Below, piece after piece: positions 46,551-57,230 of a stretch of 64,000 nucleotides of DNA (positions within the stretch are counted from its first letter, which is position 1; each line of letters starts with the position of its first letter). A model generated the notes under the pieces. The model saw only the letters and a list, made by a program, of their open reading frames with translations, was not told the origin of the DNA and did no database searches. The position numbers were made by a program, and so were the translations under genes. Origin of the DNA: Beijerinckiaceae bacterium (lineage in GTDB: Bacteria > Pseudomonadota > Alphaproteobacteria > Rhizobiales > Beijerinckiaceae); NCBI GenBank assembly GCA_019745195.1, contig JAIETL010000051.1, forward strand, positions 1 through 64,000, given 5' to 3'.

Positions 46551-48110
46551 TCAGGCCTTTGTCCGGATACGTTCGAGAAGATAGCGCTGCTCGAAGGGGT
46601 CGATCGGCACCTCGCCGATGCGGTTAGCGACCGTCACGAGCTGGTCGTACCAGACGATCGGCATGACCGGCAGTTCATCATGCAGCACGCCGACGATGCG
46701 CCTTCGCAGCGGCGCGCGCAGCGTCTCGTCGTTGGTCGCGAGATAGGCGGCAACGTCCTGGCGCAAACCGTCATGGCTCCAACTGGTCGCGCCGGTGTCG
46801 AGGCTGGTCGCGTTGTCAGTGGTGAAGTCGAGCGCTAGCGAGGAGATCGGATCCGGTACGATTGCGACATTGCGTGAATTCAGCGCGAGGTCGAGGCTGC
46901 CGTCGCGCTTGGCGTCCGTGATGGCCTGCCACTCGCCGACGCTGACCGACAGGTCGAAGCCGACGGCCTTCAGCTGCGACTGGAGAGCGGTTGCGATTAC
47001 GGGCAGTTCCGGGCGATTCGCGAAGGTCTTCAGGTTGCCGGCAAACTTCACCCCGTCCTTGACCCTGATACCATCAGGGCCAGTGGCCCAACCCGCTTCG
47101 TCAAGTAGCCGGTTGGCTGCGGCAAGATCACGCTTGTGCGGCGTCAGGTCGGCAAAGTGCCATTTGGCCAGTGGCGGCGGCAGATACTGGGTCGCCGCCA
47201 AAGCCGCATTTCGCATGATGCTCGCTGCAATGCCGGCCCGGTCGACGGCGAGGTTCAACGCGCGCCGCGTCCGCACGTCGGAGAATTGCGGCTTGGCGCA
47301 GTTGACCATCAGGATGTGCACGCGCGGGATGATGACGCGCTCGATCCGAGCCGTGCCTGCACTCTGCAGCCGCGACAGGCTCGGCGTCGGGACGTTGATG
47401 ACGATATCGGCGTCTCCAGCCGCGGCGATGTTCGCGCGCGTCTCGCCGTTGACGACCGCATCGACCGAGGCGCTGGCGAAGGCCGGCTTCGGCCCCCAAT
47501 ACTTGTCGAAGCGCGCCAGGACGAGGCCACGCGGCAGATCCGCTTCCACGATACGATAGGGCCCGGTGGCAACGATCTGTGAGACCTCGCCGGCGGAATC
47601 GAACGAGGCCGGCGCCAGCACGTGGGTCGAGTAGTCGACCAGATAGTCGAGGAACGACCCGAACGGCGTGCCAAGTTTGAAAACGACTTCGCCGGGTTCG
47701 GCGGAGACCGAGACGATCCCTGCTGATTTGAGATAGAGGGCCGACGGCAGCAGCCGGTCGAACGACGCCTTCACGGTGGCTGCGGTGACAGGCGAGCCGT
47801 CATGAAAGATCGCCGCGGCTCGAAGCTTGAACCGCCACGTGAGCCCGTCTGCGCTCGCGCTCCAGCTCTCCGCCAGTGCCGGCGCGATCTGGCCGTCGGG
47901 CTCGACGGCGACCAGCCCTTCTGTGATGCCGGGGCGGCTGAGGCCGGAGCCGCTTGTGGAGAGCTTCAAGGACCGCAGCGCCCAAGGCTGCACGACACGC
48001 AACCTTTCGGCTGCCTGCGCGAAGACGCGCCGTGCCGGGACAAGCGACGCTGCGGAGAAAGCGCCGGCGCCCGCCAGAAGAGCGCGGCGGTGAAACGAGT
48101 CGATCGTCAT
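46551..48110 (-). CDS. Dpp/Nik-type ABC transporter substrate-binding protein (SBP_bac_5) with Tat-like signal
   Basis: FHRRALLAGAGAFSAASLVPARRVFAQ; GITEGLVAVEPDGQIAPALAESWSASADGLTWRFKLR. Confidence 0.9.
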   Translation of the reverse strand: MTIDSFHRRALLAGAGAFSAASLVPARRVFAQAAERLRVVQPWALRSLKLSTSGSGLSRPGITEGLVAVEPDGQIAPALAESWSASADGLTWRFKLRAAAIFHDGSPVTAATVKASFDRLLPSALYLKSAGIVSVSAEPGEVVFKLGTPFGSFLDYLVDYSTHVLAPASFDSAGEVSQIVATGPYRIVEADLPRGLVLARFDKYWGPKPAFASASVDAVVNGETRANIAAAGDADIVINVPTPSLSRLQSAGTARIERVIIPRVHILMVNCAKPQFSDVRTRRALNLAVDRAGIAASIMRNAALAATQYLPPPLAKWHFADLTPHKRDLAAANRLLDEAGWATGPDGIRVKDGVKFAGNLKTFANRPELPVIATALQSQLKAVGFDLSVSVGEWQAITDAKRDGSLDLALNSRNVAIVPDPISSLALDFTTDNATSLDTGATSWSHDGLRQDVAAYLATNDETLRAPLRRRIVGVLHDELPVMPIVWYDQLVTVANRIGEVPIDPFEQRYLLERIRTKA

Positions 48111-48138
48111 GCGTTCTGTCTCCGGGAGAGGGCGAGGA

Positions 48139-48948
48139 TTAGGGCCGGCGTACGGAAAGGGCGAAGGTGCGCCCGGCTGCGCCGATCAGGCGCATCCGTT
48201 CGCTCAAGTTCGCGGTGACGAACTGACGCCGCTTGATGCCGCTGACCGGCGATCGGCGAGGTTCGGTGAAGCCTGCCTCTGTCAGCATGCGTTCGAGCTC
48301 GGCCAGGCGCAGGCCGGTCTTGAAGTGGACGCGCTCCACGATCGACTGGTGCATGCGCTGGTCCCAGAGCGGCTTTTCTCCCTGGAGTTGGTCGATCACA
48401 GCCGATATCCGCGAGAAGACCCGCGAGCGCAGGCTGGAGGAGACCCAGTCGCCATCGACGATCACGAGAACGCCGCCTGGCTTCAGCACACGGTGCCAAT
48501 CTGCGAGGGCTTGCACGGGATCGATCAAGGTCCAGACCAGATGCCGGCAGATAACGGCGTCGTAGGTCGCGTCGGGCATCATCGTGTTCTCGGCATCGCC
48601 GAGATGGAAGCGGACATGCCTGTCTGGATGCTTTGCCTTGGCGCGGGCGATCATCGGTTCGCACAGGTCGATGGCATCGACCTCGCATTGCAGCGCCCGC
48701 AGGACACGCGTCACCTCGCCGGTGCCGGAGGCGAGTTCCAGAACGCGGCTGCCGGGGGCAAGCGGCGCGAGACTGGTGAACAGCCGGCCCCATTCGCGGA
48801 GTTCGGCGTCGGAGCGGATCTTGTGGCCGGACGACAGGTCGAAGGTCTCCGACCGCGCAGCCCAATAGGCGCGAATGTCTTCCCGCAGATCGAAGTTGCG
48901 CCTGTCGTCGGACGCCGTGGCAGACGAGGATTGAACCGTGCGCGACAT
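48139..48948 (-). CDS. class I SAM-dependent methyltransferase
   Basis: VLELASGTGEVTRVLRALQCEVDAIDLCEPMIARAKAKH. Confidence 0.88.
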   Translation of the reverse strand: MSRTVQSSSATASDDRRNFDLREDIRAYWAARSETFDLSSGHKIRSDAELREWGRLFTSLAPLAPGSRVLELASGTGEVTRVLRALQCEVDAIDLCEPMIARAKAKHPDRHVRFHLGDAENTMMPDATYDAVICRHLVWTLIDPVQALADWHRVLKPGGVLVIVDGDWVSSSLRSRVFSRISAVIDQLQGEKPLWDQRMHQSIVERVHFKTGLRLAELERMLTEAGFTEPRRSPVSGIKRRQFVTANLSERMRLIGAAGRTFALSVRRP

Positions 48949-49114
48949 GACTAGGCGGTCCCGGCCAGGCCGCAGTCCATGCAGGTATCGGATATTAAGG
49001 CAAAGCCCATAGCGAGTGGTTCCGGCGTGTCACGTCACGGCGGGCATGGGCGAAAAAGGCCGCAGGCGGCCCTCCGAAACCCCATCGAGAATCCCCGCTC
49101 GACGCGCTCGCGTG

Positions 49115-49320
49115 TGACCACGGCTGACGGCAGGTCTCCTGGCTCACGGGTCAGCGCCTTGTCACCGCCTTCCCGGGACCGATGCCCCAGTGGCGTATGG
49201 CGAAAGGCTCGCCGCTTACAGTTGCGGGGGCAGCCGCAGCATAGAATGGCGAGCCATCCGCACTGCGTTCCCTTTTGATCCCGTATGGGAACCGTCGCGA
49301 CTACGAGTAGGGTGCAACCC
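49115..49320 (-). promoter_or_regulatory. cobalamin riboswitch upstream of methyltransferase/ABC transporter genes
   Basis: Reverse-strand AAAAGGGAACGCAGTGCGG...GGCTGCCCCCGCAACTGTAAGCGGCGAG...CCACTGG...CGGGAAGGCGG...GAGCCAGGAGACCTGCCG (B12 box). Confidence 0.93.
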
Positions 49321-49364
49321 TGCCAGGGTCAATGCGTCGTGGTCAGTGTCCCAGCGCCCCGCTG

Positions 49365-50207
49365 TCATTTGCGGTTTCTGTAACTTTGCAGATGCAGCGG
49401 CTCAGGGTCGTCGCTTGCGGCCTTCGAACGAAGTATCTGTTTTTTTCCCGTGGCCTCATAGGCCAGTTCCGGCACAGGTTCTCCGGCCAGCAGATGCCGG
49501 GCGATGATTGCGTCGATGCCGGCCTCGTCGACGCCGCCATAATAAGTGCCCTCGGGCCAGACCTGGACGACAGGAGCGAGATTGCACGGACCCAAACAGC
49601 TCGACTTCGCGCTCATCGTGCCTTCGCCGGCGGTCCGCAGGGAGAGTCTCTCCTGTTCGTTGCGCAGATGACCCCAGACGATTTCGGCGCCCGCGACGTT
49701 GCACGGGCCGCCCATGCAGACGAGGACGCGGCGCTTCGGCGACGGCACGATCGAGCCCTCGACGGCAGTCTTCGAGGTCTCCAGAGCAAGCGGCGCCGGA
49801 TTGCTGGCGAGTGTAGCCGTCAGGGCCTGGGCAGCACTGTCGTCACTCGCCAGAAGCGGCGCGACCGTGATCTCCGGCCAGGGCCGCCCGTCCTTGCCGC
49901 GCCAGCGGATCAGCGTGCGCGTGAGCCAGGCCTGGAAGCTCGCCTCGAAGGGCAGTTGCATCGGTACGATGGTCAGGCGTTCGCAGCCCTGCGTGACGAG
50001 GTCGTCGATCACGTGACGCAGCGAGGGCGAGCCCTGTTCGGAGAACGCGAAAAGGGCGCACTCGACGCCCGGAAGCGCGGCCGCCACGGCCCGGAACCGC
50101 TCCATCTCCTTCAGCGGCGGCGCGGAGATCGCCGAGCGCGCCAGCAGGAGGACGGACGACGCCCCAGGCGGAACGAGGCTGGCTGCGGCGTCGGACATGG
50201 GCCTCAC
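49365..50207 (-). CDS. CbiX/SirB-like domain fused to thioredoxin-like (2Fe-2S) ferredoxin domain
   Basis: [82 protein letters not shown]...[29 protein letters not shown] overlap with nrdB stop. Confidence 0.78.
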   Translation of the reverse strand: MRPMSDAAASLVPPGASSVLLLARSAISAPPLKEMERFRAVAAALPGVECALFAFSEQGSPSLRHVIDDLVTQGCERLTIVPMQLPFEASFQAWLTRTLIRWRGKDGRPWPEITVAPLLASDDSAAQALTATLASNPAPLALETSKTAVEGSIVPSPKRRVLVCMGGPCNVAGAEIVWGHLRNEQERLSLRTAGEGTMSAKSSCLGPCNLAPVVQVWPEGTYYGGVDEAGIDAIIARHLLAGEPVPELAYEATGKKQILRSKAASDDPEPLHLQSYRNRK

Positions 50208-51334
50208 TCCCAGCTCAGCGCGCCGCCGTTCTGGTACTCGATCACGCGGGTCTCGAAGAAGTTCTTCTCCTTCTTGAGGTCCATCGCCTCGCTCATCCAG
50301 GGGAACGGGTTCTCGGTCTCGGTGAAGACCGGGCTCAGGCCGAGCTGGGCGCAGCGGCGGTTGGCGATGAAGTGCATGTATTGCTCGCAGAGCGCGGCAT
50401 TCAGTCCGAGGAAGCCGCGCGGCATGGTATCCCGGCCGTAGGCGGCTTCCAGCTCGGCGGCATCGCGGATCATGCCGCGCACTTCATCCTGGAATGCCTT
50501 AGTCCAGAGATGCGGGTTCTCGATCTTGATCTGGTTGATCACGTCGATGCCGAAGTTCAGATGGATCGACTCGTCGCGCAGGATGTACTGGTACTGCTCG
50601 GCGATGCCGACCATCTTGTTGCGCCGGCCGAGCGAGAGGATCTGGGCGAAGCCGGTATAGAACCACATGCCCTCGAAGATCGCGTAGAAGGTGATCAGGT
50701 CGCGCAGCAGGGCCTGATCGTTGTCTGGCGTTCCGGTCCGGAAGTCCGGATCCTCGATGGTCTGCGTGTGCTTAAGCGCCCAGGCCGCCTTCTCGGTGAT
50801 CGAGGGCACCTCGCGATACATGTTGAACAGCTCGCCCTCGTCGAGGCCGAGGCTCTCGACGATGTATTGGAAGGTGTGCGTGTGGATCGCCTCCTCGAAA
50901 GCCTGTCGCAGCAGATATTGCCGGCATTCCGGGTTGGTCAGGTGGCGATAGATCGCCAGCACGATGTTGTTGGCGACGAGGCTTTCCGACGCCGCGAAGA
51001 AGCCGAGATTGCGCTTGAGCATGCGCCGCTCGTCCTCGCTGAGACCATCCTTCGACTTCCACAGCGCGATGTCGGCCTGCATCGAGACCTCGGTCGGCAT
51101 CCAGTGGTTGTTGCAGCCGGCGAGATATTTCTCCCAAGCCCATTTGTATTTGAGCGGCAGGAGTTGATTCACGTCGGCGCGGCAGTTGATCATCCGCTTC
51201 TCGTCGACCGAGACGCGGCCGCCGGAGCGGTCAATCTCGCCGAGGCCGGTGGCGTCGGCGGCTTTGCCGGTCAGGATCGCGGGATGGATGGTGGAAGCTT
51301 CGGGCTTGCTGTCTGACCAGTCGAGCATCGTCAT
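50204..51334 (-). CDS. nrdB: class I ribonucleotide reductase beta subunit
   Basis: Start [14 protein letters not shown] at 51334; [54 protein letters not shown]. Confidence 0.93.
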   Translation of the reverse strand: MTMLDWSDSKPEASTIHPAILTGKAADATGLGEIDRSGGRVSVDEKRMINCRADVNQLLPLKYKWAWEKYLAGCNNHWMPTEVSMQADIALWKSKDGLSEDERRMLKRNLGFFAASESLVANNIVLAIYRHLTNPECRQYLLRQAFEEAIHTHTFQYIVESLGLDEGELFNMYREVPSITEKAAWALKHTQTIEDPDFRTGTPDNDQALLRDLITFYAIFEGMWFYTGFAQILSLGRRNKMVGIAEQYQYILRDESIHLNFGIDVINQIKIENPHLWTKAFQDEVRGMIRDAAELEAAYGRDTMPRGFLGLNAALCEQYMHFIANRRCAQLGLSPVFTETENPFPWMSEAMDLKKEKNFFETRVIEYQNGGALSWE

Positions 51335-51354
51335 GGTTCCTTGGGTTCCGCCGG

Positions 51355-54267
51355 TCACTGGCACGCTTCGCAGGTCGGATCGTCGATCGAACAGGCGTTG
51401 GGCACGGCCATGCCGTTCTCCAGCGGGATGTCGACGAGGATCGGCGCGGCTGCCTTGGCTGCGATCGGCGTGGCCGACACCGCATTGAGCTTGCCGTCGG
51501 TGCCCTTCAGCGTCGACTTCTCGACATGGGTCGCCGACAGGGCGCGCAAGTAATAGGTCGTCTTCAGGCCGAGGCGCCAGGCGAGCCGATAGGCCTCGTC
51601 GAGCTTCCGGCCGGAAGGCTGCGCCATGTAGAGATTGAGCGACTGGCCCTGGTCGATCCATTTCTGGCGGCGCGCGGCGGCGCGGATCAGCCAGGAGGTC
51701 TCGATCTCGAAGGAGGTCGCGTAGAGCGCCTTGAGATCGTCGGGCACGCGGTCGATGCCGCTGACCTTGCCGTCATAGTATTTGAGGTCGGAGACCATGA
51801 CCTCGTCCCAGAGCCCGCGCGCCTTCAGGTCGTGCACCAGCCCGGCGTTCACCACCGTGAAGTCGCCCGACATGTTCGCCTTGACGTAGAGCTGGCTGTA
51901 GGACGGCTCGATCGATTGCGAGACGCCGACGATGTTGGAGATCGTGGCGGTCGGCGCGATCGCCATCGTGTTCGAGTTGCGCATGCCGGTGGTGACGACG
52001 CGCTGGCGAAGTGAGTCCCAATCCAGCGTCGAGGAGCGATCGAGCTCGACATCGCCGTCGCGGGCTTCCGAGAGGATTTCGAGCGAGTCGATCGGCAGGA
52101 TGCCCTTCGACCAGAGCGAGCCGTCGAAGCTCGGATAGCGCCCGCGCTCGGCGGCCAGATCGACCGAAGCCGAGATCGCAAACCAGCTCACCGCCTCCAT
52201 CGACGTGTCGGCAAAGGCGACCGCGCCTTCCGAGGCCGCAGCCAGGCGCAGCGTCTGCAGCGCATCCTGGAAGCCCATGATACCGAGGCCTACCGGGCGA
52301 TGGCGCAGGTTCGAGCGGCGCGCCTCCGGGATCGTGTAGAAGTTGATGTCGATGACGTTGTCGAGCATGCGCATCGCGGTCTTCACCGTGCGCGCGAGTC
52401 GCGCCTGATCGAGCCCCTCGGCGGTGACATGGGCGGCGAGATTGACCGAGCCCAGATTGCAGACCGCGACCTCGTCGGCTGAAGTGTTCAGGGTGATCTC
52501 GGTGCAGAGGTTCGAGGAATGGACCACGCCCGCATGCTGCTGCGGCGAGCGCAGGTTGCAGGCATCCTTGAAGGTGATCCAGGGATGGCCGGTCTCGAAC
52601 AGCATGGTCAGCATCTTGCGCCAGAGATCGAGCGCGGCCACGCGCTTGAACACCTTGATCTCGCCGCGCTCAGCCTTGGACTCATAGGCCTCGTAGGCCG
52701 CCTTGAAGGGCTTGCCGTAGAGGTCGTGCAGGTCCGGCACCTCGTCGGGCGAGAACAGCGTCCACTGCCCGCCCGCCGTGACACGCTGCATGAACAGGTC
52801 GGGAATCCAGTTCGCCGTGTTCATATCGTGGGTGCGGCGGCGCTCGTCGCCCGTGTTCTTGCGGAGATCGAGGAACTCCTCGATGTCGACGTGCCAGGTC
52901 TCGAGATAGGCGCAGACCGCGCCCTTGCGCTTGCCACCCTGGTTGACGGCGATGGCGGTGTCGTTGGCGACCTTCAGGAAGGGCACGATGCCCTGGCTTT
53001 CGCCATTGGTGCCCTTGATATGGGCGCCCAGGCCCCGAACCGGCGTCCAGTCATTGCCGAGCCCGCCGGAGTATTTGGCGAGCAGCGCATTGTCCTTGAC
53101 CGCCTTGAAGATGCCGTCGAGATCGTCTGCAACCGTGGTCAGGAAGCAGGATGAGAGCTGCGGCCGCAGCGTGCCGGCATTGAACAGGGTCGGCGTCGAG
53201 GCCATGAAGTCGAACGACGACAGCAGGTCGTAGAACTCGATGGCGCGCGCCTCGCGGTCGATCTCGCGGATGGCGAGGCCCATGGCGACGCGCATGAAGA
53301 AAGCCTGCGGCAGCTCGAAGCGGTTGCCTCGCACATGCAGGAAATAGCGGTCATAGAGCGTCTGGAAGCCGAGATAGTCGAACTGCAGATCGCGCTCGGG
53401 CTTCAGCGCCGCGGCCATGCGGTCGAGATCGAAGCGGCCGAGCTCGGGATCGAGCAATTCGTTGGCGATGCCGGTCTTTACATAGGCGTGGAGATATTCG
53501 CCGTAGCGCCCGGCCATCTCGGCTTGAGTTGCCTGCTCGGTGCGGCCATGCACGAAGCTCAGCGCCTCGCGCCGCAGCTTGTCGAGCAGGAGGCGGGCCG
53601 ACACCTTGGAATAGTTCGGCTCGGTCTCGACTAGCGTGCGCGCCGCCAGGATCGGCGCCTGTGCCAGTTCTTCGAGCGAGATGCCGTCATAGAGATTGCG
53701 CTGCGCTTCCGTCAGTACGGCTTCCGCCGAGACGCCATCGAGATCGGCGCAGGCCTCGCGGATCACGGTTGCGAGACGGACTGCGTCGAGCGGCACGAGA
53801 GCGCCATCGGCGGCCTTCATCCGCAGGGCCGGCGCGGCGACCACGACAGGCTTGGCCTCGGCCTTGGCGCGGGCGCGCTCCTGCGCACGCTCCTCGCGAT
53901 AGAGCACATAGGCGCGGGCGACCTTGTGGTGCTCGGAGCGCATCAGCGCGAGCTCGACCTGGTCCTGCACGTCCTCGATATGGAAAGTCCGGCCTGCATC
54001 AGCGCGGCGGGTCAGGCCGGCGACGATCTGCGTGGTCAAATCGGCGACGATGTCGTGGATGCGGCGCGAGGCGGCGGCGCTGGAGCCCTCGACCGCCAGG
54101 AACGCCTTGGTCAGCGCGACGCTGATCTTCGAGGCGTCGAAGGGCGTGACGCCGCCATTGCGGCGGATGATCTGAAAGCCCGGCTCGCTCGCGGCGCGCT
54201 GCTCGCTGCCCGGCGAGGCATCAACATAAGGCGTCGCAGGGCGCATGGTATCGGTCGCGAGGGACAT
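51355..54267 (-). CDS. nrdA: class I ribonucleoside-diphosphate reductase alpha subunit
   Basis: 970 aa; ATP-cone(s) at N-terminus; [51 protein letters not shown]-terminal [12 protein letters not shown]. Confidence 0.95.
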   Translation of the reverse strand: MSLATDTMRPATPYVDASPGSEQRAASEPGFQIIRRNGGVTPFDASKISVALTKAFLAVEGSSAAASRRIHDIVADLTTQIVAGLTRRADAGRTFHIEDVQDQVELALMRSEHHKVARAYVLYREERAQERARAKAEAKPVVVAAPALRMKAADGALVPLDAVRLATVIREACADLDGVSAEAVLTEAQRNLYDGISLEELAQAPILAARTLVETEPNYSKVSARLLLDKLRREALSFVHGRTEQATQAEMAGRYGEYLHAYVKTGIANELLDPELGRFDLDRMAAALKPERDLQFDYLGFQTLYDRYFLHVRGNRFELPQAFFMRVAMGLAIREIDREARAIEFYDLLSSFDFMASTPTLFNAGTLRPQLSSCFLTTVADDLDGIFKAVKDNALLAKYSGGLGNDWTPVRGLGAHIKGTNGESQGIVPFLKVANDTAIAVNQGGKRKGAVCAYLETWHVDIEEFLDLRKNTGDERRRTHDMNTANWIPDLFMQRVTAGGQWTLFSPDEVPDLHDLYGKPFKAAYEAYESKAERGEIKVFKRVAALDLWRKMLTMLFETGHPWITFKDACNLRSPQQHAGVVHSSNLCTEITLNTSADEVAVCNLGSVNLAAHVTAEGLDQARLARTVKTAMRMLDNVIDINFYTIPEARRSNLRHRPVGLGIMGFQDALQTLRLAAASEGAVAFADTSMEAVSWFAISASVDLAAERGRYPSFDGSLWSKGILPIDSLEILSEARDGDVELDRSSTLDWDSLRQRVVTTGMRNSNTMAIAPTATISNIVGVSQSIEPSYSQLYVKANMSGDFTVVNAGLVHDLKARGLWDEVMVSDLKYYDGKVSGIDRVPDDLKALYATSFEIETSWLIRAAARRQKWIDQGQSLNLYMAQPSGRKLDEAYRLAWRLGLKTTYYLRALSATHVEKSTLKGTDGKLNAVSATPIAAKAAAPILVDIPLENGMAVPNACSIDDPTCEACQ

Positions 54268-54384
54268 CGGCTTTCAAACCCCATCTGTTGGGGGCAAGAG
54301 CCGAGGCGGAGTCGCGGCACAGTCGGACGCGGCGAAAATCGCCAGCGGACGCTGCAAAGCGATCCACCGGGACACCCCGCCCGA

Positions 54385-54590
54385 GGAACTTCATGTCGTC
54401 GCGGCAGGTCTCCTGGCTCGCGGGTCGTCGCTCTTGTCCGTCTTCCCAGCGCCTTGCGGCACCAGTGACATAGGCTGGACTTAAGAACTCGCCGCTGACA
54501 GTTGCGGGGGCAGCGCCGGTTTCGCACCGGCTTCCCTCTTAGCTCTCGATCTTGCGATTCGAGAGACCGTGACAACCACATCTAGTGGCC
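54385..54590 (-). promoter_or_regulatory. cobalamin riboswitch upstream of nrdA
   Basis: Reverse-strand AGAGGGAAGCCGGTGCGAAACCGGCGCTGCCCCCGCAACTGTCAGCGGCGAG...GAGCCAGGAGACCTGCCGC. Confidence 0.95.
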
Positions 54591-54600
54591 AGGGGCTGAT

Positions 54601-55164
54601 TCATGTCAATAAATTGTTTGCCGGTTGCGGCAGGCTGTGAACAGCGGGGATTGCCGCGCCATCCGCGGCGGCATCCGCCGCACGCCAGACAGCAATCACC
54701 TCGGGGTTACGGGCAATCGCCGCAATCCGATCCGGAGGATGCAGTGGAAAGTGAATATCCTGTCTGCCGCGCCGGAATGATCCGCTGCCGGATGTCGGAA
54801 GGCGCCCGTCCTTGATCCAGCGGAGCCGTTCCCGCGATGTGATGCCGAGAATATCCTCGACGATCCTCGGGTGGAGACGCTCCCTCCGGAACTGGCTGAT
54901 GGAGACGTCGATCCGGTTCACAAGAACACCGATCTCCTCTTCGTCAATTGGCTCGAACGTGGCTTCCACCCGTGTCGGGGCTATCCGCACCTTGGCAAAT
55001 TTGCTGCGTCGGATCATCAGACCGACGCGGCGGCACAGGTCTCGAGCCAGACGGGTCGATCCCATTGTCAGCTCGGGCGTCGGCGAAAAACTGAACACGA
55101 ATCCGACCGCATCTCGGCCGATCTCGCAGTAGCGACTGCTCGCGATCAATGTGGACGCGCTCAA
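54601..55164 (-). CDS. hypothetical protein, possibly DNA-binding
   Basis: 187-aa ORF with ILGITSRERLRWIKDGRLPTSG HTH-like segment; family not recognised. Confidence 0.35.
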   Translation of the reverse strand: MSASTLIASSRYCEIGRDAVGFVFSFSPTPELTMGSTRLARDLCRRVGLMIRRSKFAKVRIAPTRVEATFEPIDEEEIGVLVNRIDVSISQFRRERLHPRIVEDILGITSRERLRWIKDGRLPTSGSGSFRRGRQDIHFPLHPPDRIAAIARNPEVIAVWRAADAAADGAAIPAVHSLPQPANNLLT

Positions 55165-55222
55165 TTGGTGGATCCGGTCACCGACACCCTTAGGTCCAAC
55201 ATCGCCATTCCTCGCCTGATCG

Positions 55223-56647
55223 TCAATTTGCAGCGTAGGGCGCGAAGGCGGTCTGGTTCTCGTCGACGCTCAACGGGCGGCCGATCGGCGGGAAGGCCCG
55301 CTGCGGGCAAGCTGGCCTTTCGCAGATCTTGCAGCCAGCGCCGATCCGCGTCGCAGCGGCTGGGTTTCTGAGGTCAATGCCGTCGGAATAGACAAGTCGG
55401 CCGGCATGCTGGATGTCGCAACCGAGCGCGACCGAGAAGGTCTTGCGCGGCGAATGATAGCCGCCGCGTCCGCGCGAGACCGAGCGCGCGATCCAGAGAT
55501 AGGTGCGCTCGTCAGGCATTCTGGCGATCTGCGTCAGCACGCGCTCCGGCTGGGCGAAGGCCTCGTAGACGTTCCAGAGCGGACAGGTGCCGCCGACGCG
55601 CGAGAAGTGGAAATCGGTCGCCGATTGCCGCTTCGAGATATTGCCGGCCCGGTCGACGCGGATAAAGAAGAACGGCACGCCGAGCGCACCGGGACGCTGC
55701 AGAGTGCTGAGGCGGTGGCAAACGGTCTCGAAGCCGACGCCGAAGCGCTCGCCCAGCAGTTCGATGTCGTAGCGGCTCGCCTCCGCCGCGTTGCGAAACG
55801 CCGTGTAGGGCAGGATCAATGCGCCGGCGAAATAGTTGGCGAGACCGATGCGTGCGAGCCGGCGCGAGCCCGCGTCGGAGAACGGACTCGCCGCCACGAT
55901 CGCGTCGATGGCCTGGCGCTGTTCGAGAAAGGCGAGTTGCGTCGCGACCTGAAACGCCGTCTGTCCAGCGCCGAGATGCGGCGACAGCCGCAGGACCCGG
56001 CTGTCGGGGTCGTAGCTGCGCTGCACCTCGCCCGTTACCTCTTCAGCTCCGCTCATCATGACGCGGACGCCGTGCTCACGCTGCAGCCTGTCGCTGATGG
56101 CCGCGGCCATGGCCCCGATCGGCAGCCCGGCGTCGAGCGCAATCCGCTCGGCGACATCGTCGAGCTCGGCGATATGGTTGTGCCTGGCGTAGAAGAAATC
56201 CCGCACCTCCTCGAAGGGCGTCGCCGCGATGACGGGGGCGTGGCCCTGGCGGTCGTCGCCGAGGCGCGATGCCAGCGCTGCGGCCTGCTCCAAGGCGCGA
56301 TGGTAGCGGCGGTGGATCGAGACCAGCGCGCGGCCGACGGCGGGCATGTTGCTCGCCAGTTCGCGAAGTTCCGCCGTCGCGATCGTCTCGCTGATGGCCG
56401 GGTCCGACAGTGCCTCTCGGAGGTCACCAATCAGCCTCGCCTCGTCGTCCTCCGAGAAGAGCTGGACATCGACGCCGAAGGCCGCGTTGAGCTTCAGCAG
56501 CACCGGCACGGTCAAGGGCCGCTGGTTGTTCTCGAGCTGGTTCAGATAGCTCAGCGACAAGCCCAGCGCCGAGGCGAGCGCGGCCTGCGTCAACTGCCGC
56601 TCCTCGCGCAGGCGCTTGATGCGCACCCCCATGAACGCCTTCCTCAT
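55223..56647 (-). CDS. XRE-family/short-chain fatty acyl-type regulator (HTH_3 + IrrE-like + DUF2083)
   Basis: GVRIKRLREERQLTQAALASALGLSLSYLNQLENNQRPLTVPVLLKL; C-terminal CxxC-rich RNPAAATRIGAGCKICERPACPQRAFPPIGRPL. Confidence 0.88.
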   Translation of the reverse strand: MRKAFMGVRIKRLREERQLTQAALASALGLSLSYLNQLENNQRPLTVPVLLKLNAAFGVDVQLFSEDDEARLIGDLREALSDPAISETIATAELRELASNMPAVGRALVSIHRRYHRALEQAAALASRLGDDRQGHAPVIAATPFEEVRDFFYARHNHIAELDDVAERIALDAGLPIGAMAAAISDRLQREHGVRVMMSGAEEVTGEVQRSYDPDSRVLRLSPHLGAGQTAFQVATQLAFLEQRQAIDAIVAASPFSDAGSRRLARIGLANYFAGALILPYTAFRNAAEASRYDIELLGERFGVGFETVCHRLSTLQRPGALGVPFFFIRVDRAGNISKRQSATDFHFSRVGGTCPLWNVYEAFAQPERVLTQIARMPDERTYLWIARSVSRGRGGYHSPRKTFSVALGCDIQHAGRLVYSDGIDLRNPAAATRIGAGCKICERPACPQRAFPPIGRPLSVDENQTAFAPYAAN

Positions 56648-56747
56648 CGGCTTGCCTCTCGGCTGCGGAAAACTTCGCAGACTTTGCAGATTTGCAGCAT
56701 CGCCTTCGCATAACTCCGCATTTTCAGCCCTTTAAGGCCCTCTCGAT

Positions 56748-57230
56748 ATGCGGATATTGCGAAAAGAGACGATGATTGCAAGCGAGGACCAAAGCGCGAT
56801 GCCCGGATCTGCAGCCCAGGAAAACGGCCGGCGCGAGCAGACCCGCTTCATCGAGATGATCTTTCCCGAGCAGGCCAATCATTACGGCACGCTGTTCGGT
56901 GGCCATGCCCTGAGCCTGATGGGCAAGGCCGCCTTCGTCGCGGCGACGCGCCGGGCGCGCTGCGCCGTGGTGATGGCGACCTCCGACAAGGTCGAATTCC
57001 ACGAGCCGGTCCGCGTCGGCGAACTCGTCGAGCTGACAGCGAGCGTCTCGCGCGTCGGCCGCTCCTCGATGACGGTCACCGTCGATGTCGTCGCCGAAGC
57101 GCTCGTCTCAGGCCGCCGGCGCCTCGCCGTCCGTGGCTCCTTCGAGATGGTCGCCGTCGATGCGGCCGGCCGCCCGGTCTCGATCACCGCCGATCCCATT
57201 GCCTTGCCTGAAGAGGAAGTCCTGTCGTGA
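56748..57230 (+). CDS. acyl-CoA thioesterase (hotdog fold)
   Basis: [41 protein letters not shown]. Confidence 0.88.
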   Translation: MRILRKETMIASEDQSAMPGSAAQENGRREQTRFIEMIFPEQANHYGTLFGGHALSLMGKAAFVAATRRARCAVVMATSDKVEFHEPVRVGELVELTASVSRVGRSSMTVTVDVVAEALVSGRRRLAVRGSFEMVAVDAAGRPVSITADPIALPEEEVLS

